This document shows positions 5,886 to 9,523 of a stretch of DNA of 9,523 bases, piece after piece. The stretch comes from Actinomycetota bacterium (lineage in GTDB: Bacteria > Actinomycetota > Actinomycetes > Actinomycetales > Microbacteriaceae), in assembly GCA_009702645.1 (NCBI GenBank), contig WLHO01000020.1:1-9523 (forward strand). Direction: 5' to 3'. Under the pieces are notes generated by a model. That model was given only the letters and a program-made list of their open reading frames with translations, was not told the DNA's origin and did no database searches. The position numbers were made by a program, and so were the translations under genes. How positions within the stretch are numbered: position 1 is the first letter of the stretch; the number at the start of each line of letters is the position of its first letter.

Positions 5886-7097
5886 ATGGAATTTCAAGTA
5901 TCTGGCGACAGCATCCCGTCCGAATTTATCACCGACGAGATGGCCAGAAAGCTCATCGGTAAACCTCCGGCCTCTGGCGCTTGGCGCGATGGTGATCCAG
6001 CCGGAGATAGAAAATTCACAACATCATTCGACATAAAGCTTGAAAGTGGCAAGAAACTCGACGACGTGAAAATCGCCTATGAGACCTGGGGTGAGCTAAA
6101 GCCTGATGGCTCGAATGCCCTTTTGATTCTTCATGCCCTAACCGGTGACTCTCATGCCTTTGGTTCGGCAACGAGGGCGCATCCAACAGCTGGGTGGTGG
6201 AACGGAGTTATCGGCCCAGGTCTAGCAATTGATACAAATAAGTTCTTTGTGGTCGCACCGAACATGCTCGGTGGCTGTCAAGGATCAACCGGACCTACTT
6301 CTTTGGATAAAAAAGGTAAAGAGTACGGAGCGCGTTTTCCCTACATCACCATTCGTGATCAAGTCAGCGCACAAGTTGAGCTATCAAAGCAGCTGGGAAT
6401 CAAAAAATGGAAAGCCATCATCGGCGGTTCTATGGGTGGCATGCAGGTTCTGGAATGGGCAATTGAATATCCCGACGCCATGGAAAAAATCGCCGTGCTG
6501 GCAGCTCCAGCATTTTCTAACGCCGACCAAATCGCTTTGAACTCTGTTCAGTTAGAGGCCATCAAAGCTGACCCAGCATTTAACGAAGGTGACTACTACG
6601 ACGCGGCTGCTGGCAAAGGTCCCTATCGCGGTCTGGCATTAGCAAGGCGCATGGCTCTACTGAATTACCGCTCCCCCGAAGAACTAAACGTCCGTTTCGA
6701 AAGAGCTTGGCAGTCAAAAGTGAATCCGTTTGGTGACGGTGGTCGGTTTGCGGTTGAAAGCTATCTAGATTTTCACGGCAACAAATTCACTCGCCGCTTT
6801 GATGCCAACAGTTACCTCACGCTGGTTGAGGCGATGAACTCTCACGACGTTGCTCGCGGACGCGGTTCTATCAAGAAAGCCATACAGAAAATTAAAGCTG
6901 AGATGCTGCTGGTTGGAATTGATAGCGATCGACTCTTTCCTGTTCCCAGCCAGGAAGTTATTGCGCAAGCCGGCCCAAAGAAACTCTTTGGCAACAAGCT
7001 GTTTGTGATCAAATCCGACTATGGCCACGACGGTTTCCTAATTGAAGCAGACAGAGTCGGCAAGCTTCTAAAGCGGCTGCTTTCCTCCAAGTCCTAG
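5886..7097 (+). CDS. metX: Homoserine O-acetyltransferase (MetX)
   Basis: Acylates the hydroxyl of L-homoserine, committing it to methionine synthesis; cytoplasmic alpha/beta-hydrolase fold. The 403-residue protein shows IAYETWG (63-69), HALTGDSH (83-90), GWWNGVIGPG (103-112), LGGCQGSTGP (128-137) and FPYITIRDQV (151-160). The nucleophile elbow is GGSMGGMQ with Ser182, followed by HDVARGRG (320-327). Asp346 in LVGIDSDRLFP and His381 in YGHDGF complete the triad. The N-terminus with GKPPASGAWRDGDP (25-38) looks actinobacterial. Acetyl-CoA is the expected donor, but some MetX proteins use succinyl-CoA and I cannot settle this by eye. The ATG at 5886 has no Shine-Dalgarno sequence; TAGGCT (5870-5875) is a -10-like hexamer ten bases upstream. 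No metY (sulfhydrylase) gene lies beside it, although metY-metX pairs are frequent in actinobacteria. Confidence 0.95.
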   Translation: MEFQVSGDSIPSEFITDEMARKLIGKPPASGAWRDGDPAGDRKFTTSFDIKLESGKKLDDVKIAYETWGELKPDGSNALLILHALTGDSHAFGSATRAHPTAGWWNGVIGPGLAIDTNKFFVVAPNMLGGCQGSTGPTSLDKKGKEYGARFPYITIRDQVSAQVELSKQLGIKKWKAIIGGSMGGMQVLEWAIEYPDAMEKIAVLAAPAFSNADQIALNSVQLEAIKADPAFNEGDYYDAAAGKGPYRGLALARRMALLNYRSPEELNVRFERAWQSKVNPFGDGGRFAVESYLDFHGNKFTRRFDANSYLTLVEAMNSHDVARGRGSIKKAIQKIKAEMLLVGIDSDRLFPVPSQEVIAQAGPKKLFGNKLFVIKSDYGHDGFLIEADRVGKLLKRLLSSKS

Positions 7098-7120
7098 CCT
7101 GCGCTCTGGGGACCTTGGCT

Positions 7121-7133
7121 ACCTAAGATAGGT
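7121..7133. promoter_or_regulatory. Inverted repeat over a -10-like element upstream of the MFS gene
   Basis: The sequence ACCTA-AGA-TAGGT is a perfect five-base inverted repeat around AGA. It contains TAAGAT (7124-7129), a TANNNT-type -10 candidate that would place the start of transcription near 7136 and leave a leader of about 36 bases. A similar TAAGATA...TAGG string occurs at 9508-9518 before the next gene. No good -35 is visible. An operator overlapping the promoter is possible; a chance palindrome is equally possible. Confidence 0.3.
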
Positions 7134-7157
7134 CTTATTGCTCAAGGGTCAAATTCA

Positions 7158-7164
7158 AAGGAGA
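7158..7164 (+). promoter_or_regulatory. Strong ribosome binding site for the MFS gene
   Basis: AAGGAGA lies eight bases before the GTG at 7172 and fixes that codon as the start. It is one of the clearest Shine-Dalgarno sequences in the window and contrasts with the metX, M20 and tadA starts, which lack one. Confidence 0.8.
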
Positions 7165-7171
7165 AGCTTTA

Positions 7172-8383
7172 GTGTCCGCACTGCAGAAGGCTAGATTTGC
7201 AGTCTTTGCCTACTTTACAATCGCCGGAGCAGCGGTTACATTCTGGGCCGTGCACATTCCTTTTGTTGAAAACAAGCTGGATATTTCTCACTCGGCAATC
7301 GGCACCCTTCTTCTTGTTTTTGGAGGCGGTGCCCTAACCGCCATTCAACTGGTTGGAAACCTGATTGATCGCGTCGGTTCAAGAACGGCCACATTTTTAT
7401 CGGGCACATTTATGGGAGTAATGCTGTTTCTCCCAGGCCTTGCTAACACACCCTTGCTTTTAGGTGTTGCTCTATTTCTTCTTGGGATTGGAGTTGGAGC
7501 GACCGATGTTGCTATGAACGCACACGCGGTTGATGTTGAAAAGGCTTATCAGCGTCCAATCTTTTCGGCATTTCATGCGATGTGGTCATTTGGTGGATTG
7601 ATTGGAGCCAGCATCGGAGGTCTTGCTCTAGCTAATTCACTGGAAATGCAAACCACGCTCTCCGGCGCTGCCATTGCAACACTCTTTATTGCAATCACCA
7701 TGCGAACATGGATGCTTCCAGATAGTCCTAACCATCAGAAGGCTGAACAAAAAACTGGAGAAGATAAGCGCGCTGAAAAATCCAGACTCAAACAACTCAA
7801 CGCCTCTAATCGACGAGTCCTTGGTTATGTCTTGTTCCTAGGTGCCATGGCAGCTGCTGCAGCCATTGCCGAAGGCACTGGAGTCGACTGGTCCACATTG
7901 CACCACGCAAGAGTAATCGGCACATCCGATGCCCAGGCTGCAATTGCTTTGGTTGTTTACACCGGTGCTATGGGAACAACTCGTCTTGTCATTGACAAAG
8001 TTGTTGCAGCCAAGGGAAGAATTTTTGTCATTCGATTCGGATCTTTGGTCTCTGCCCTTGGAACTTTCGTAGTGGTAGTTTCCACAACTTCTCCGGTTGC
8101 TTTACTGGGTTGGGTGATTGCCGGAATCGGAATTGCCGGAGTGGTTCCCCAGATTTTTGCGTACTCAGCCGAAGTTGGTGAGTCTTCGCACACTGGAAGA
8201 AACATGGCCAAGGTAGTTGGCATCACCTATGCGGGGGTTTTGGCAGGTCCAGCAATTATTGGATTCCTCACGGAACTGGTTCCCCTGAATATCGCCATTG
8301 GGCTAGGTGTGATTCTTGGGCTCTTTACTGCCCTGGGTACTTTAGTTATCAAAAGAAGGAACGCCGATGCCAAAACTGTTTGA
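7172..8383 (+). CDS. MFS transporter, MosC/YbjJ-like
   Basis: Integral membrane transporter of 403 residues with about twelve predicted helices in two halves. They start near residues 9, 42, 72, 94, 130 and 160, then 216, 252, 283, 306, 345 and 370. A charged cytoplasmic loop rich in Lys, Glu and Gln (about 183-215) joins the halves. The MFS loop 2-3 signature appears as NLIDRVGSRT (63-72). The segment GIGVGATDVAMNAHAVDVE (105-123), together with FHAMWSFGG (134-142) and EGTGVDWS (234-241), is characteristic of the MosC/YbjJ subgroup. Known members include a rhizopine-related transporter, but most are uncharacterised, so substrate and direction are open. The GTG start is set by a strong Shine-Dalgarno sequence. 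The last 17 bases overlap the oxidoreductase gene, implying coupled translation and perhaps a common substrate. Confidence 0.9.
   Translation: MSALQKARFAVFAYFTIAGAAVTFWAVHIPFVENKLDISHSAIGTLLLVFGGGALTAIQLVGNLIDRVGSRTATFLSGTFMGVMLFLPGLANTPLLLGVALFLLGIGVGATDVAMNAHAVDVEKAYQRPIFSAFHAMWSFGGLIGASIGGLALANSLEMQTTLSGAAIATLFIAITMRTWMLPDSPNHQKAEQKTGEDKRAEKSRLKQLNASNRRVLGYVLFLGAMAAAAAIAEGTGVDWSTLHHARVIGTSDAQAAIALVVYTGAMGTTRLVIDKVVAAKGRIFVIRFGSLVSALGTFVVVVSTTSPVALLGWVIAGIGIAGVVPQIFAYSAEVGESSHTGRNMAKVVGITYAGVLAGPAIIGFLTELVPLNIAIGLGVILGLFTALGTLVIKRRNADAKTV
8354..8360 (+). promoter_or_regulatory. Ribosome binding site of the oxidoreductase gene, inside the MFS gene
   Basis: AGAAGGA lies six bases before the ATG at 8367 and is embedded in the last codons of the transporter gene. 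It selects that ATG and shows the two genes are read from one message. Confidence 0.7.
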
Positions 8384-9443
8384 GCCAATAAAGCTTCGAA
8401 GCCTTGAGGTTAAAAACCGCATCTGGATTTCACCGATGTGCATGTACTCAGCTGAAAACCAGGATGGTATGCCCGGAACCTGGCAGGAGATACACCTAGG
8501 CTCGAGAGCAGTTGGTGGAGCGGGTTTGATCATTGTTGAAGCTTCTGGGGTTAGTCCGGAAGGACGCATTACACCCTGGTGCGCAGGTATTTGGAACGAT
8601 GAGCAGGCAGCTGCCTGGAAGAAGATTGTGGATATCTGCCACACTCACGGTTCTAAAGTTGCGATGCAACTTGCTCACGCAGGTCGCAAAGCATCCGTGC
8701 ACCGAGAATCAAGCGGAGTGGGTTCAGTTCCAATCAGCGAAGGTGGTTGGCAGAGCGTTTCTTCTACCGATGTTGCCTTTGGTGATTACGCAGCTCCAAG
8801 AGCTCTATCAGTTGAGGAAATTGCAGAGCTGGTAAAGGCATTTGCAGCAGCTGCGAAAAGATCGGTTGCTGCAGGTTTCGACGCGGTTGAAATTCACGGA
8901 GCACACGGTTATTTGATTCATCAGTTTCTGTCACCGCTGTCAAACAACAGATCTGATCAGTACGGTGGCTCACTTGAAAATCGTGCTCGGGTACTTTTAG
9001 AAACCATCAAAGCTGTAAGAGATGTCATTCCTGAATCCATGCCATTGTTTCTTAGGTTGTCGGCAACCGACTACGCCGAAGGTGGTTGGGACCAAGAACA
9101 AACCGCTGTGGTTTCAGGTTGGGCAACCGAAGCTGGCGTTGATCTAATCGATGTTTCAAGCGGCGGGTTGATAACCGGAGTAAAGATTCCATCTGGCCCT
9201 GGCTACCAAGTTCCTTTCGCGGAGTACGTTGCGGAACGAATCAAGCAACCGGTAAGTGCGGTAGGTCAAATTACTGACGCTAAGCAAGCCGAGGAAATTC
9301 TGCAGTCTGGGCAAGTGGATGTAATCATGATTGGAAGAGCCAGCTTGAGAGATCCCTATTGGCCGCTTCGCGCGGCCCATGAATTGGGCGTTGAGACTAA
9401 CTGGCCCCAGCAGTATGAAAGAGGAAAGTGGCCCAAGCAGTAA
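8367..9443 (+). CDS. NADH:flavin oxidoreductase / class III old yellow enzyme (YqjM-like)
   Basis: FMN-dependent ene-reductase expected to reduce activated C=C bonds with NAD(P)H; soluble TIM barrel of 358 residues. The class III markers are visible: Cys25 and Tyr27 in SPMCMYS (22-28), Gln101 in MQLAHAGRK (100-108), the substrate-binding pair His177 and His180 in EIHGAHGYL (175-183) and Arg230 in FLRLS (228-232). QFLSPLSNNRSDQYGGS (186-202) and the phosphate-binding MIGRASLRDP (321-330) are also standard. The C-terminal QYERG (349-353) matches the YqjM tail, where the arginine reaches the neighbouring subunit's active site, so Arg352 probably does the same. The ATG overlaps the transporter gene by 17 bases and has its own Shine-Dalgarno sequence. 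The natural substrate is unknown; import of an unsaturated compound by the coupled transporter is an inference. No clear terminator follows. Confidence 0.94.
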   Translation: MPKLFEPIKLRSLEVKNRIWISPMCMYSAENQDGMPGTWQEIHLGSRAVGGAGLIIVEASGVSPEGRITPWCAGIWNDEQAAAWKKIVDICHTHGSKVAMQLAHAGRKASVHRESSGVGSVPISEGGWQSVSSTDVAFGDYAAPRALSVEEIAELVKAFAAAAKRSVAAGFDAVEIHGAHGYLIHQFLSPLSNNRSDQYGGSLENRARVLLETIKAVRDVIPESMPLFLRLSATDYAEGGWDQEQTAVVSGWATEAGVDLIDVSSGGLITGVKIPSGPGYQVPFAEYVAERIKQPVSAVGQITDAKQAEEILQSGQVDVIMIGRASLRDPYWPLRAAHELGVETNWPQQYERGKWPKQ

Positions 9444-9507
9444 TTTGCGGACCCACCCACCAATACCGCTAGATTCCAAGGCCCAGGCTCCTAATGCCCT
9501 CAGAGCG

Positions 9508-9520
9508 TAAGATATAGGAG
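9508..9520 (+). promoter_or_regulatory. -10-like element and ribosome binding site for a gene beyond the window
   Basis: In the 80 bases after the oxidoreductase stop I see no terminator. TAAGAT (9508-9513) resembles a -10 hexamer and AGGAG (9516-9520) a Shine-Dalgarno sequence, so a plus-strand gene probably starts a few bases past the window edge. The two elements are so close that they may not both work; if AGGAG is the real ribosome site, the message may come from further upstream. Confidence 0.4.
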
Positions 9521-9523
9521 TCA

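Noticed and set aside
7087..7118. Hairpin CCAAGTCC with GGA-C-CTTGG at the metX stop as a terminator
   Set aside because: It has a bulge, a 15-base loop and no T run after it, so it is not a convincing intrinsic terminator.
1..9523. CRISPR arrays, insertion sequences, prophage genes, toxin-antitoxin or defence cassettes
   Set aside because: No regularly spaced repeats, transposase or integrase motifs, or small paired orphan genes were found; almost all sequence is accounted for by ordinary chromosomal genes.

Overview
The window looks like a stretch of chromosome from a small-genome, moderate-GC actinobacterium. A freshwater Microbacteriaceae member of the Rhodoluna/Aquiluna type is my best guess. 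The reasons are the roughly even base composition, tight gene packing, frequent GTG starts, several starts without a Shine-Dalgarno sequence, and protein families that read as actinobacterial (TadA-like ATPase, family 1 uracil-DNA glycosylase, MetX with the HDVARGRG-type segment). This placement comes from recognition and was not tested by a search.

Left part (1-1198, minus strand): a CpaF/TadA-type secretion ATPase, followed through an ATGA stop/start overlap by the first codons of a further gene that leaves the window, probably the TadB-like membrane protein of a Flp/Tad pilus operon. Thirty bases upstream, on the plus strand, lies a complete tRNA-Leu(UAG) gene with encoded CCA and a strong bidirectional terminator.

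Middle-left (1373-4668, minus strand): uracil-DNA glycosylase, a phosphinothricin-acetyltransferase-like GNAT protein and a secreted subtilisin-like protease with fibronectin type III modules follow each other with gaps of 8 and 12 bases. They probably form one transcription unit ending at the shared terminator. Their functions (DNA repair, small-molecule acetylation, extracellular proteolysis) do not form an obvious pathway.

Right part (4678-9443, plus strand): an M20D amidohydrolase, the methionine-pathway enzyme MetX, then an MFS transporter of the MosC/YbjJ type overlapping by 17 bases a class III (YqjM-like) old yellow enzyme. The last pair is likely translationally coupled and may handle one substrate. 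The M20-MetX junction carries a possible terminator, so those two may not be co-transcribed. The window ends with a -10-like element and a Shine-Dalgarno sequence for a gene starting just outside.

I see no CRISPR array, insertion sequence, prophage, toxin-antitoxin pair or defence cassette, and no convincing undescribed system. The points most worth a second look are the protease architecture, the hairpin cluster and unusual N-terminus of the GNAT gene, the compressed tadA/tRNA divergent spacer with an exact DnaA-box sequence on the start codon, and the start/terminator ambiguities.
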